DNA from: Corallochytrium limacisporum
Lineage: Eukaryota > Opisthokonta
Assembly: GCA_002811645.1 (NCBI GenBank)
Contig: PDIP01000037.1
Span: forward strand, 1-64,000
Direction of reading: 5' to 3'
DNA: 64,000 nt
The position numbers and the translations under genes are program-made. Position 1 is the first letter of the stretch. Each line of letters opens with the position of its first letter. Below are positions 21,408 through 31,900 of this stretch, one piece after another. A model generated the notes under the pieces. It made no database searches, was not told the DNA's origin, and was given only the letters and a program-made list of their open reading frames with translations.

Positions 21408-23090
21408 ATGGGACAACGCATTGGTCGTTTGTTTGGCCGTAAGGCGGCACCGAAGGTGGGACCGTATGATGAGGCATTGAACCTAGACCAGGAGGTGCGC
21501 AAAATTGAGGCGCAGCTTTTGGCGGTGCGGGGTAGTCAACGGCGTCTGCAGCGGTATGCTCTGACCGGTACCATTGCAATATTTGCTGTGATCTTGCCGC
21601 TCTATGTTCTCCTGATGAGCTTTAAGTATGAATTGTGGGAGGTGATAATCACACCAGACGAGATCAAGAACTGGGACGCACTGCAGTCATGGCTTGTCGG
21701 GCCCGGATTGGTATACATCGTAATCCCGGTGATGGTGATTAGTACACTAAACACCTTACAGAAAGTTGTAGCAGCTAACCAGGCCTCACAGATAGATGAA
21801 TTGAACCTTTCACTCAAATTGATAAACAGTCGGCATAGGGAGGCTGCGGCCAAACTCTGGCAGGACGAGACCATGCGGAAGATCTACGAAATGATGAAGA
21901 AATACGATCGTTCCCTGGACCGCCGCAAAGCACCAGCGAACCAGATTACTTCTCAGCAAGCCGCAGCGCGGCAACAGCAGATCTGGCAGCGCCAGCAACA
22001 GGCCATTGCAAGACAGCAACAGTATCAGTACACTCAGGCACATGTAGCAGCCATCCGCAGCCAGAGCCCAGCCTTTGGAGCCGGCACACGAATGGCACAG
22101 ACCCCGCAAGTGAAGCAATTGACACAGGGAAGTAAGGAGGATGCCAAGGGACACTACGGCACCCCCGCCACGGCCGCATTGGGAGGCAGTGACAGCACAA
22201 AGACCGCCGATGACGGAGCCCGCGTTCAATCGCATGCACACGAACCGAAGGAATCAGTGGCATCTCAGCCGGACATAGATCCCATGGCTTTTGCACGAAC
22301 CAGTCTACAACCCCCTTTCCCGCTACCTAATCGTGAGCCGCCCTCCACCCTGGATCGTATCGTGAATTGGATCACCCAGGATGGGGAATCGCATCGCTAC
22401 GCTCTAATTTGCCGGCACTGTCACGCACACAACGGTCTGGCGCTGCCGGAGGAGTTCCGGACAATTTCGTTCAAATGTTTTGCATGTTGGGGTTTCAACC
22501 CACCGCGGGATCGACCGGGCAGTCTGGGTGGTGCCGCCGGAAGTACACCAATGCCTCCATCGGCGTCATCTGCGACCGAGGCGTTTGATGATGGAGATAG
22601 CAAGCCCCAAATGATGGCTCTCGACGATGATAGCGGTAGTGACGGGGAAGGCTCAAAATTGACAGCCGCTCAGCAGGAACCCTCCGTCCGTGGACGGTTT
22701 TCTATCGATGCCAACGCCGTACGGGCGGCGCAGGACGCCGCCGAGACGACTGAGGAAATGAGTAAAGGCCAAGCGCATCCTCGCAGGAGCAGGAGTATGC
22801 AACCCATGCCCCACTCAGATGGAGACGAAGGGGGGCAACAGAAAAAGGAACCTTCCACCAAGACAGGCACAGGTATGCGGAGCGTCAGCGCAGAGCCGAA
22901 GCAGGATTCAATACGGAGCCGGAAAAGCAGAAAACGCGACCAAGGCGTCGAGGACATACAGGGGCTTGAGCCAATGAATGAGGGCAATGGAGACGGGAAC
23001 ACTGAAGACGAGGATTCACCGGGCAACCTGGACCGCTTTTCAAGCATTGAAATCAACGACGGTCGTGGACCAAAGGACGGTCCCAAGTAG
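21408..23090 (+). CDS. LNPK: Lunapark, ER three-way-junction protein
   Basis: 560 residues in one exon; start at an ATG in a good context (GCCATGG). Lunapark stabilises three-way junctions of the tubular ER. The protein begins MGQRIGRLFGR, so glycine 2 is a likely N-myristoylation site as in animal lunapark. A coiled segment at 24-50 precedes two hydrophobic stretches, about 51-70 and 97-115. A helical coil follows to about residue 165. The lunapark zinc finger lies at about 332-370 (CRHCHAHNG then CFACWGFNP), with the expected four cysteines. The C-terminal 190 residues are acidic and Ser-rich, with probable phosphorylation sites. It is head-to-head with the unknown protein and its 3' end is only 102 bases from the helicase stop. 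Confidence 0.93.
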   Translation: MGQRIGRLFGRKAAPKVGPYDEALNLDQEVRKIEAQLLAVRGSQRRLQRYALTGTIAIFAVILPLYVLLMSFKYELWEVIITPDEIKNWDALQSWLVGPGLVYIVIPVMVISTLNTLQKVVAANQASQIDELNLSLKLINSRHREAAAKLWQDETMRKIYEMMKKYDRSLDRRKAPANQITSQQAAARQQQIWQRQQQAIARQQQYQYTQAHVAAIRSQSPAFGAGTRMAQTPQVKQLTQGSKEDAKGHYGTPATAALGGSDSTKTADDGARVQSHAHEPKESVASQPDIDPMAFARTSLQPPFPLPNREPPSTLDRIVNWITQDGESHRYALICRHCHAHNGLALPEEFRTISFKCFACWGFNPPRDRPGSLGGAAGSTPMPPSASSATEAFDDGDSKPQMMALDDDSGSDGEGSKLTAAQQEPSVRGRFSIDANAVRAAQDAAETTEEMSKGQAHPRRSRSMQPMPHSDGDEGGQQKKEPSTKTGTGMRSVSAEPKQDSIRSRKSRKRDQGVEDIQGLEPMNEGNGDGNTEDEDSPGNLDRFSSIEINDGRGPKDGPK

Positions 23091-23192
23091 AACGTCAGAT
23101 AGCGAATAGTCGTCTAGCAGCAAATACAAAGCACTACGCTCCTTAGTTCAGTTTTAAGTAGTATACTCTTTTCATGAATCTACACAGATGGT

Positions 23193-26100
23193 CTAGCCAA
23201 TAACATGTACCCCACTCTCCCCCCGCAGCAGGACAGCGCACGCCGCGGAGACGGGGTGTGTGCTTAGGTTCAAGGCGGGATGATCCATCTTCTCCGCGAG
23301 CAGGCGGTCAAGTTCCCGCTTAAGTCCAGCCACCAAAGTCGCAATGCGACCTGTGGCACCGAAGCGGATCCACCCGTCAAGCACAATTTGGTTGCGCTCG
23401 TGCAGTGGTTCCACACGGCGGGTAAAGAGCAACAGAGCGTACGGATGGAGTACCGTCGAATCCCGCAAGTAGACCTTCGAAGTACTGATCTTTTCATTGA
23501 AGGTTAGGTAGGGGCACTTCGCGTAGTTGTTCTCCTTAAAGTTGACACTGCCTGGGTGCACAAAGACGCGTTCCCGGCTGCGCGTGTAGAACTTCATGGC
23601 AGAGGCTTCGTGCTCCTTCAGTACCGCTCCCTGCGCGGACTGGATGTATTGCTTCTCGGGCATCTTGACGTAAGCGATATTCGGGTACAGACCGGCCATC
23701 ATGGCTGCTTTGATGACACTATGGCTGTCCGCATTGATGTTGTAGGCCTCAATGGCGGCCAGCTGGTCATCGGCGCGGTTCCTTCCGTACGCGGCTGTCG
23801 GAACGAACCCTTTGTCTGCGAGAATATTGAGATACTGCTGCCGGGAGTCCTGGATGTTCAGCATGGATTGCATCGATAGGAAGTTCTCCTCTAGGTAGTG
23901 CCGTTCTTCCTTGCGAGAAGCCTTTTCGGCGCGTAGCTTGCGCCAACCCGCAAATGCATTGTGGCAGGCAATGAGATCGCTGGCTGAGCCATCGACGAAG
24001 CTCTGTTTGGCAGCCTGGGCCTCTGCGCGCTTATCGGAAGGACTAACGAACGGACTACGGCTCGAAACACAGGCCGCAATGGTCAGGATCGGGTCAAGGC
24101 ATTGCAGGATGGTGCCGTAGAGCATCATCTTGGCAATTCGCGTGTCTACCGGCAGTTCCGCCATGTGGCGGCCAAGAGCGGTCATAGTCAGATCGTCACC
24201 GCCGCCGTGCTTCTCTACTAAGGCCCCGATCTCGAGCAAGTCGCCAATGGCTTCGTCGATTGCTTCGGTGGAAGGCGGCGTGAGGCACCGCAGGAGCAGG
24301 GCGTCAGGGCGTGAGTAGCCCATGGCTGCGACCATGAGGCAGAGCTGCTCGAGGGAGGTGCGCTGAATCTCAGGCATGGAAAAGTCACGCATCTGACGAT
24401 GGTGGAAGTTACGATTAAACAAACGGATGGCATGTCCCGGGCGAACACGACCCGCACGACCCTTCCGCTGATTCGCAGAGGCCTTGGAAATCCAGACCTC
24501 TTCCAGTAGGGTCATGCCACGCTTCGGGTCGTACTGAATCTCCTTCTCCCGGCCGGCATCAATAACGTAGACCGCGTCGTCTACTGTTACGGAAGTCTCA
24601 GCAATATTTGTGGTCAGCACTACCTTGCGCTTGCCTTTCGGCGGTCTCGCAAATACCAGGCGTTGCTCCTTCGCTGGTAACGAAGAGTGCAAGGACAGAA
24701 TCAGTAAGTTGTGTTTCGAGGCCACGCCAGTACTTTTCAGCATTTGCGCAGCCTGTTGAATCTCGGACAGACCGGGCAAAAACACAAGGATTGCACCAGT
24801 CAGCTTCTCGTCTTCCTTGCGATCTTTGGGCACCAGCGCCTCGCAGATGTGCGTTACCGCAGCACTGATGGCTTCGTAGGGTATGTCCGGCAACCGTTGG
24901 CGTTGGACGGTGCGCGCTGGATCCAGGCTCTTGGACTGGCCACTTCCGCCATGCCTGCGAGAGGACTGGTCGACCTGCGCTTCCCAGTCAAGGTCCTCGC
25001 TCTCATCGCTGGAGGAGTTGACCTCCGCGTGCAGGGTAGTATTGGAATCCAGAGCATCTGCCTTGCTGTTGTTGTTCTTGCCACCTCTCTTGTTGTCTTC
25101 CCTATCTCTAACTGGCTTTTCCTGCTTGTTCGGTCCATCACGTTTGATGCGGTTGCCCATGGCATCAAACTGTGACACAAGCCGCTCGACAGCATCTTGG
25201 TCATCGTCGTCCTCGGCCATCGACTGATCGCGCAGACCCATCATCTGTGGCGTGAATACGTTGGGCAATTCGTCCCAGTGCGTCACCGTGACCGGGAAAG
25301 TGCGACCTGGAATCGACAGCACCTTCGGCTGAAATGCCTTAAAATATGACGCAAAAAGCTGAGCGTCAATGTCCGCCGACATGAGCACGACTTTGACGTG
25401 CGGGTTGTGAGGTAGTGCTTCGCGGAGCAAGGCCAGCAGCACATCGCTGTTGACGCTGCGTTCGTGGACTTCATCCACGACGATGTGACTGACACCGCTG
25501 AAGGCGCGCTTTATGCGCTTCTGAATCATCTTATCGCCGCTATCCACTGCACTTATCTCCACATTGGCACCACCGACCATCTGCCGGAGCAGAACACCTG
25601 TCGTGCAGTAAAGTACGCGGGTTTTCGCGCTACGCTTGGTATCCAACTTGACGGAGTAACCAATGGTGTCTCCAATCTTTTCGTTCTGCTCCCATGCCAC
25701 ACGTTCGGCAATGGACATCGCTGCGATACGACGTGGCTGAGTGCAGAGTACCCGACACTTTGCCCCGGCGCCGGCTTCCATCATGTCCTCAAGAATCAGC
25801 TGTGGTACCTGTGTGGTCTTACCGCAACCGGTCGCACCGCTGATGATGGTCACCCTGGTGGAGCGTACTGTGGAAATCACCTCCTCCCTTTGCTTTACAC
25901 TCGGCAAAGCCTTCCGCATTAGTAAGCGCTCACTGTAGGTGGCGTCCGTAGCCAATTTACTCAGGTAGTCCACTACAGCATCATCACCAGATTTGCCGGA
26001 CAACATGGCAGCCTGATCGTTGCTGCGAGCAGTCTTCCTCTTATTCTTGGCTTCCCCGGCTCGATCTTTCAGTTTTTCCACATCCAAGGATTCGCTTGTC

Positions 26101-27911
26101 ACCGCACTCTGGTTTAGGTGTAGGGGACGGAAGTCTTTGATGGGCGGTGGCTTTTGCACGACCTCCTCCAGGATCCTTTGGCCCCGGTCAATGAGCTCTG
26201 ATCCAAAAATCATCTCCGTAGCGGTCAACTCCACAGCTGCTTCCACCAACTTTTCTGTGACATGCAGGCAGATGTAAGCAGGGAGAAGAGGGTGCGTCAC
26301 CGCAATCACTGGCGGTTCTTTCGGGTACTTGGAGCCGACGGGGAACCGCATTGTAATTGAGGCGTCACCACCCAGTACGTACAGCTCCATAAAGTTATCG
26401 GCCTCCGAAGATGACAGTAATCTTGTTCGCTTTTCCTCTTCTGTCTCGTCCACAGGCGTTTGCTGACCCTTCCCACCCTTACCTTTCTTTTGCTGCTGCT
26501 GCTGCTGTTGTTGCTTTCGTTCCACTTTCTTCTTGACCTCATCCGGAGGACTAATGCGGAATTCCCATTCTCTTGCCCCTGCCGCCGTCTTCTTCTTGGC
26601 AGAGAACTGTATGGGAGCACATACAAACATGTGGCCCATGAGCTCCTCCTCTTCGGCAATCTCATCCATATGGTCCTCGTCGGATGTGCCGGTAAAGGAG
26701 GCGATCAATGTCTCCGCGGCCTCACGATCCTGTCCCAGAAGTACTTCTGTCTTGGATGGGTGCAGAAGACACCACTGTAGCAACCGACGTGCCCGGTCTT
26801 CCATGCTGTCCGACAAATCCATCGCTTTGCTGACTACGTCAGTAGGGTATCCCTGTGCCTGCAGACGGGCAAGCGTTTTCGCACGCGCAATTCCACCCTC
26901 TGCGTCCCACGTATGGATCTGTAGGGTTCCCTTGGGTCGGTAACTGAAGGGCAGGTCTGCCTCTGCCACATGGATACACAGCCAGTTCAGTATCTCGGTA
27001 ACATCGAGGCCACAGACATCCATGGCTTCATGTACATGTACCGCGAGAAAGCCTTCTCTGCGCACGTACTTGTACACGCTGTCCTTATCACCTCCAGGCC
27101 CCAAAGCTTGCCCGGATCCTCCTCCATCCACAGAGGTGCCTGGTGATGTCCTTCCACCGTTCCGCTCGCTAGCCTTGCTCTCCTCCACGGCCTGCGCAGA
27201 GTTGCGCAGAGCAATCTGCCTGAGGATGCTCTCAACCTTGCTCCGTGTCTGTTCACTCATGTAAATGTTGGGTAAAGGCCGCTTGAGCTCACGTTCGCGA
27301 CGCTTCCTCTGCTTCTCCAGTCGCAGCTCCTCTTTCGCATCCGGTTCCGGCTCTGCAAAGGGGTCATCAGCAGTTTTCTTATCCCTCAGAGATGGATTCT
27401 TCTGGCGCTCAGCCTCTAGCTCTTTCCAGTAGTCCCGAAACGCATGCGGCAGCAACATGATACGATTTGTGTGCCATGCAACCTTGTGCAAGGCGTAGAC
27501 CGAGGCCCAGTGCTTCGCATTCTGTACCGTGTCCGCTTCCTTTTTGGGCTTCAGATCCACCGTGAGGTGACCCCGCTTCGGATCACGTTTCCCCAGACGG
27601 ATCACACAAACGTGATTCTGTCCGTTGTTCCGTTCGAAGACCATGAATCCTGGTTTATCCCAGCCGTTCTGGCGCTGACAATACTCGTAGAGCTGTGCTG
27701 TAGGCGTTTTGCCGGTCCAGTTTTTCAGCAGTGGATTGTCCTTGCGGTCCGGGCGCTGGCCAGTCGGGTGTGGCTGCGATCCTTTGCCACCCTTGCCACC
27801 CTTACCTCCTGGCGGGTCGCTGGTGGATGCTTTTCCTTTGTCCTTGCCTTTGTCCTTACCTTTATCGCCGGGCCCTGCACCAGCGGTGCTGCTGCCTTTG
27901 TTCTTGCCCAT
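23193..27911 (-). CDS. DHX57: DExH-box RNA helicase, DHX57/YLR419W-like
   Basis: 1572 residues in one exon. The order is a Lys/Gly-rich N-terminus, a dsRNA-binding-like segment (TPTAQLYEYCQRQ, about 73-170), UBA-like helices near 287-385, and an RWD domain (about 420-600) interrupted by a Gln/Lys tract. The helicase core has motif I GATGCGKTT near 690, DEVHER near 812, an acidic insert near 895-1000, TNIAETSVTVDD and QRKGRAGRVRPG near 1150. HA2 and OB-type C-terminal regions follow. UBA plus RWD plus DExH is the architecture of DHX57; the CCCH finger of animal DHX57 is not evident, as in the yeast relative. DHX29 is the next alternative. The family unwinds RNA or RNPs with ATP. The ATG lies 15 bases after the ZNHIT3 stop codon. 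Confidence 0.9.
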   Translation of the reverse strand: MGKNKGSSTAGAGPGDKGKDKGKDKGKASTSDPPGGKGGKGGKGSQPHPTGQRPDRKDNPLLKNWTGKTPTAQLYEYCQRQNGWDKPGFMVFERNNGQNHVCVIRLGKRDPKRGHLTVDLKPKKEADTVQNAKHWASVYALHKVAWHTNRIMLLPHAFRDYWKELEAERQKNPSLRDKKTADDPFAEPEPDAKEELRLEKQRKRRERELKRPLPNIYMSEQTRSKVESILRQIALRNSAQAVEESKASERNGGRTSPGTSVDGGGSGQALGPGGDKDSVYKYVRREGFLAVHVHEAMDVCGLDVTEILNWLCIHVAEADLPFSYRPKGTLQIHTWDAEGGIARAKTLARLQAQGYPTDVVSKAMDLSDSMEDRARRLLQWCLLHPSKTEVLLGQDREAAETLIASFTGTSDEDHMDEIAEEEELMGHMFVCAPIQFSAKKKTAAGAREWEFRISPPDEVKKKVERKQQQQQQQQKKGKGGKGQQTPVDETEEEKRTRLLSSSEADNFMELYVLGGDASITMRFPVGSKYPKEPPVIAVTHPLLPAYICLHVTEKLVEAAVELTATEMIFGSELIDRGQRILEEVVQKPPPIKDFRPLHLNQSAVTSESLDVEKLKDRAGEAKNKRKTARSNDQAAMLSGKSGDDAVVDYLSKLATDATYSERLLMRKALPSVKQREEVISTVRSTRVTIISGATGCGKTTQVPQLILEDMMEAGAGAKCRVLCTQPRRIAAMSIAERVAWEQNEKIGDTIGYSVKLDTKRSAKTRVLYCTTGVLLRQMVGGANVEISAVDSGDKMIQKRIKRAFSGVSHIVVDEVHERSVNSDVLLALLREALPHNPHVKVVLMSADIDAQLFASYFKAFQPKVLSIPGRTFPVTVTHWDELPNVFTPQMMGLRDQSMAEDDDDQDAVERLVSQFDAMGNRIKRDGPNKQEKPVRDREDNKRGGKNNNSKADALDSNTTLHAEVNSSSDESEDLDWEAQVDQSSRRHGGSGQSKSLDPARTVQRQRLPDIPYEAISAAVTHICEALVPKDRKEDEKLTGAILVFLPGLSEIQQAAQMLKSTGVASKHNLLILSLHSSLPAKEQRLVFARPPKGKRKVVLTTNIAETSVTVDDAVYVIDAGREKEIQYDPKRGMTLLEEVWISKASANQRKGRAGRVRPGHAIRLFNRNFHHRQMRDFSMPEIQRTSLEQLCLMVAAMGYSRPDALLLRCLTPPSTEAIDEAIGDLLEIGALVEKHGGGDDLTMTALGRHMAELPVDTRIAKMMLYGTILQCLDPILTIAACVSSRSPFVSPSDKRAEAQAAKQSFVDGSASDLIACHNAFAGWRKLRAEKASRKEERHYLEENFLSMQSMLNIQDSRQQYLNILADKGFVPTAAYGRNRADDQLAAIEAYNINADSHSVIKAAMMAGLYPNIAYVKMPEKQYIQSAQGAVLKEHEASAMKFYTRSRERVFVHPGSVNFKENNYAKCPYLTFNEKISTSKVYLRDSTVLHPYALLLFTRRVEPLHERNQIVLDGWIRFGATGRIATLVAGLKRELDRLLAEKMDHPALNLSTHPVSAACAVLLRGESGVHVIG
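26495..26520 (-). repeat. CAG/CAA glutamine tract inside the helicase RWD region
   Basis: Encodes about nine glutamines flanked by lysines near residue 470 of the DHX57-like protein, mostly CAG with some CAA. It is a likely length-variable site. Confidence 0.8.
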
Positions 27912-27926
27912 GCTGTCACCACAAGG

Positions 27927-28514
27927 TTATTCCGTACCGCAGTGCCTCCGGAGCAAATCACAAAATTTAGAAATCTTGTCCGCTCGTGGTCCAGCCAACA
28001 ATTGATGCAGACGACTCACTCTCTGGTCGCCCGATATGTTTGGCTCTCCCGTGTCAGCCTCTGCCGCAGACTCCAAGAGTACAATGGCTTCCTGCACCTC
28101 ACGGTCCTTTAAGATCTCCCGGATCTCGGTGTTCCCTTTCAGTGCCACAAGGACTTCTGGCTTGACGCGGGGCAGAATCTCGTCCCCGTCACACAGCTGT
28201 CCGGGTGAGTCTGGCACGTCTATTAATCTGAGGTCGGCCCTCTGCTCCTTGGCCTTTTCCTGGTCGGAGGGCTGCTGGTTCGCCGCGTGCTCAGATTCCT
28301 TGTGCTTTTTGAAGCAAGGCACACTGCAATACCGCACCTTCTTCTCCTTGCACTGTGGACAACGATAGGGGGCTTGTTCTTTTCCACAGACCACACACCC
28401 TTGCTCGGCGTTTGCTGCTTTCAGGGCCGGATCTCCTGATTTGGCCCGCTTCTGCGCCGAGGGATCAGTGTTTGAGGCAGACCGCTTGCGCGAATGCCGA
28501 TACCTGTTACCCAT
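27927..28514 (-). CDS. ZNHIT3: HIT-type zinc finger protein, ZNHIT3-like
   Basis: 195 residues starting at ATG. ZNHIT3 is an assembly factor for box C/D snoRNPs, working with NUFIP1 and the R2TP/HSP90 machinery. A basic N-terminus is followed by the HIT finger at about 40-78: CVVCG, YRCPQC, RYCSVPCFKKH, which provides the eight zinc ligands in order. The C-terminal half ends with a helical segment (ISKFCDLLRRHC) corresponding to the ZNHIT3 C-terminal domain that contacts NUFIP1. It is slightly longer than human ZNHIT3 (155). The stop codon is 15 bases upstream of the DHX57-like ATG on the same strand, so the two are probably on one transcript or have overlapping ones. Other HIT-finger proteins (ZNHIT1, 2, 6) fit less well. 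Confidence 0.82.
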   Translation of the reverse strand: MGNRYRHSRKRSASNTDPSAQKRAKSGDPALKAANAEQGCVVCGKEQAPYRCPQCKEKKVRYCSVPCFKKHKESEHAANQQPSDQEKAKEQRADLRLIDVPDSPGQLCDGDEILPRVKPEVLVALKGNTEIREILKDREVQEAIVLLESAAEADTGEPNISGDQRVSRLHQLLAGPRADKISKFCDLLRRHCGTE

Positions 28515-28990
28515 GGACCACGACCATTACCATCAAATATATTTAGTATCACAAACAAAAGTTCAGGTTTCTTGCTTTTAAAAGATTGTCAAAGATTTGA
28601 GAACTCGTTCTCTGGTCTGTCCGGGAATGGCCGCACAAGTATCAGTTCCCAGGCGCAGCCCCTGCAGTTCTGCGCGTGCCCAGCGGAAATACCACCCACC
28701 CACACACACACACACCCCAACCTCCCGGGGACACCTGCTGATGGCACCCACCCTGCACACCGCCCGCTCCCCTCCTCCCCCTTCCCCCCTCCCTCGCGGG
28801 GGCCGGCGGGGCCGGGGGAGGGGGAGTGGGTTTGTTCTACACCCCCAGCGCGGATCCAGGGTCAGCGACCGCAACTGAATGCAGCATTCAACAAGGAAGA
28901 GTGGGCTGGAAAACACATCCAATTGATACTCCCATATGATCCGTAGTTTCAACACATTATAACTGTACAGTTTCGATACTTGGTTTCTTT
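28515..28990. other. Spacer with GC-rich tract, upstream of ZNHIT3
   Basis: 476 bases between two minus-strand genes. It contains a CACACA run near 28703-28716 and a strong C-run/G-run tract at about 28770-28830. It presumably holds the ZNHIT3 promoter and the 3' end of the KANSL1-like gene. No coding region seen. Confidence 0.55.
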
Positions 28991-31900
28991 TTATTCCTTC
29001 TTGGTGGTGGTCGCTGTTGTTGCCGTGCCATTCGGTAAAGACTTTGAGTTCGTGGAACTTCTGTCACCATTCTGGCCCGAGTTCGCGCCCTGAGCAAGAC
29101 TCTCCTTTGCGCGGGCGATCTCGTGTTGGACAAGGAGTTTCCTACTCTTGAACACACGTGGGGCAAAGCCAGAGGACTCCAGAGTGACAGTGTCCTTATC
29201 TCCGGCGTCAGCAATGCCGTTCATTGCATCCTCCGCGTTGGTATGCTCCACGGGCTCACCAGCTCCCTCGTCATCGCTGCGTGCTGTGGACGAACGGCGG
29301 CGGCGTCCCGGGCTCCGTGGGGTGTTCGGAGACACAGGAGTCGTGGCACCGTTCGAAACGTGGCCACTGTTTGCAACACCAGCGCCACCGTCCGTCGATG
29401 CTCCAGTCTCGGAGGCTGCACGGCTGCGGCCAGGAGACGGTGCAGCAATGGCCTGCACAAATTGCTGGTGGCGCTTCTTCTCGGCTGTTTCGAGTTTCAA
29501 ATGCCTCTGCAGGTACGCTTCGTCGGACATTTCCTCGTCTGAGACGGACGTGGGTACTTGCCGCTCCTTGTTGGCATCAGCATCCGCACTTGCTCCGCCC
29601 TTTTCCGTCGCGGGAGGTTCGTGCTTGCTATCCTCCTCCTCGGTGTGTCCCTGTGCAGAATGGCGCATCGAGCGGCGCGGCGTGACGCCGGTGGACGAAG
29701 CCTTCTTCTCTTCAGGCTTCTTCTCGTCGACCTTCTTCTCCTCAGCTTTCTTCTCTTCAGGTCCCTTCTCCTCAGTCTTCTCTGCAGCGTTTACCGCGGC
29801 TGCATCTGCAGCTGTTGCCGGGACGGTCACTGCGGCCTTGGAAGGATTCACCTCCCGCCAGTGAGGTGTCTCAATGTCCTTGTAGTCGATTTTGTCGATG
29901 CGATTCGCTGCAATACCCGACACCTGCGAAGGCAGAATGATGTTGTCCATTTCGTACGCTGTGGAACGCCTTCGCTTCTTCTCCTCGCTCTTATGACTCG
30001 CCGTTTCACCAGGGGTAGTTGCACCTGGTGTGGTTGGAGCACTGCGCTGGTCCTTCTGAGAGCCAGACTCGGAGTCGGCACGCTTCCGGCCTGGCGATCC
30101 CGGGACATTGGCCCCTCCAGTGTGGTCGCCGGTGGCCTTGCGCTTGCCCGTCAGGGTAACCGTGGCCATCTTCTTAACGCTGGCCTTTTTCTTGCCCGAA
30201 GCGGCCGCATCGGCCGCTCCCTTCGCTGCAGCTGCCCTTCTGCTCTTGTCTGCCATAGCTTTAACCTGGTCTGCTGTCCATTTTCGGGCGGCCCCATGTG
30301 CGGAGCGCAGACCGGAACTGCTTCTCTGCACTCGGGGTGCGTACCGGACACAGTAATTTGGAAGATCCAGAGGCATGGAAAAGATGGGATGGTAGTGGTC
30401 ATCGATTTGCGCTGCCTTCTCGTTCAAGTGGGCAGCTTCCGTCAGCTGAGGCTCAAACTGCATGGCAATCAAGCGACGGTGCCGGTACGTCTTCCGACTG
30501 CCGCGCTTGCGGAAGCGCCATAGGAGAGTGCGCGCACTGACGTCTCCCTTCTGCAAATCACTTTCGGCTTCAAAGGTGCGATCCACCCGCTCCAAAGTTT
30601 GGAAGTTGGCCTTTTCCATCCGAATCTCCCGGTACTTTGTATCATAGTGCGCTATGCGCTTGTCCAGGTGCTGGATGCTACGTTCGAGCCAGGTCCACCG
30701 CCACGCAAGCTGCCGCCTTGAGTAGTTCCACTGACGGCGATGCGACAGAGGAATGCTTTGCTTCATCCGCTGCTCCGCTTCGATATTCTCTGCTTCACTT
30801 TCCGGGTCGCTCACATCAGTGGCTTCTTCGTCAATATCCCGAATGAGCTCGTGTTGCCATTTCTGCATGCGCTTGGTCAGTTTGCGGGCCGGGTCCGGCA
30901 AAATTTTTACACCGTCGGGAGTAAACAAATTCGGATACCTTGTGCCCGGCACTGGGGCCGGCAATTCTGCACGATGGGCATGAACGTACCGCATCATTTG
31001 CGTGCACAGGTGGGCATGCAGGTACTCATACTGATGCCGCCGTAACTGCTTCTTGATATGGTGGAGTCGCTGTTCAAGCCGCGCAGCATTCTGCAGGATG
31101 GTGTCAAGTTCCATCTCCTCGGGGGTTAGTTTTTGCATGGTGCTTGGCACGGTACCTCCCATGATGGGCGACATGCTTCCCACATCTCCAAATCCTGCCA
31201 TGGCTGCCTCAAAATCATCCGCACCGATATCCGGAATATCCAGCCCTTCCATGTTAACGTCACCGAGCCCGAAATCCATGTCCAGGTTGAGATCAGTACT
31301 CAACATGTCATCCTTCCGCACCGGAGCCGCCCCAGCAGTCGCGTCCCCGAACCCAGCCATAATGTCTCCAGTCACACTCATGAGTCCGGATGATCGTCCC
31401 AGTTGCTGCAGGTCCAGCTTCGTTAAATCATCCGTGCTGATTGAGATCCGCCCCGGGCTATCCAATACAATTCCAGTGCTTGACCCCTGGTTCGACGCAC
31501 TCGCGGAGGTTTCACCAAAGCTAGGAATCTTGAATTCGTCCGCTGCCGTTGGCTTCTTGGCCACACTTGGGACGGTCTGGGCGGCGTCTGCCTTCGGTGC
31601 GGTGACATCTGTAGCAGAACGCATCGATGATGGCATTGATGACATTGTCTTCCGCCGCAGCGGTGACGGAGGTGGTGCCCCGTCCTTGCCCACCGTCGAT
31701 GACGTCGATGACGTAGATGGCCCGCGAGCCGATGGCCCTGCTCCCAGCGCAGGGGTCGCTCCCGTCTGAGTCGGAGACCGCAAAGGGCTCGTCTTGCTGA
31801 AGGATGTGTTGAGAAGACTGTCAAAGTCCACGGTATTACTGCCCAGCAGTCCTTGGATACTTCCTAGGTCGGGAATTTCTTCCCCCAGTCCCAATGGATT

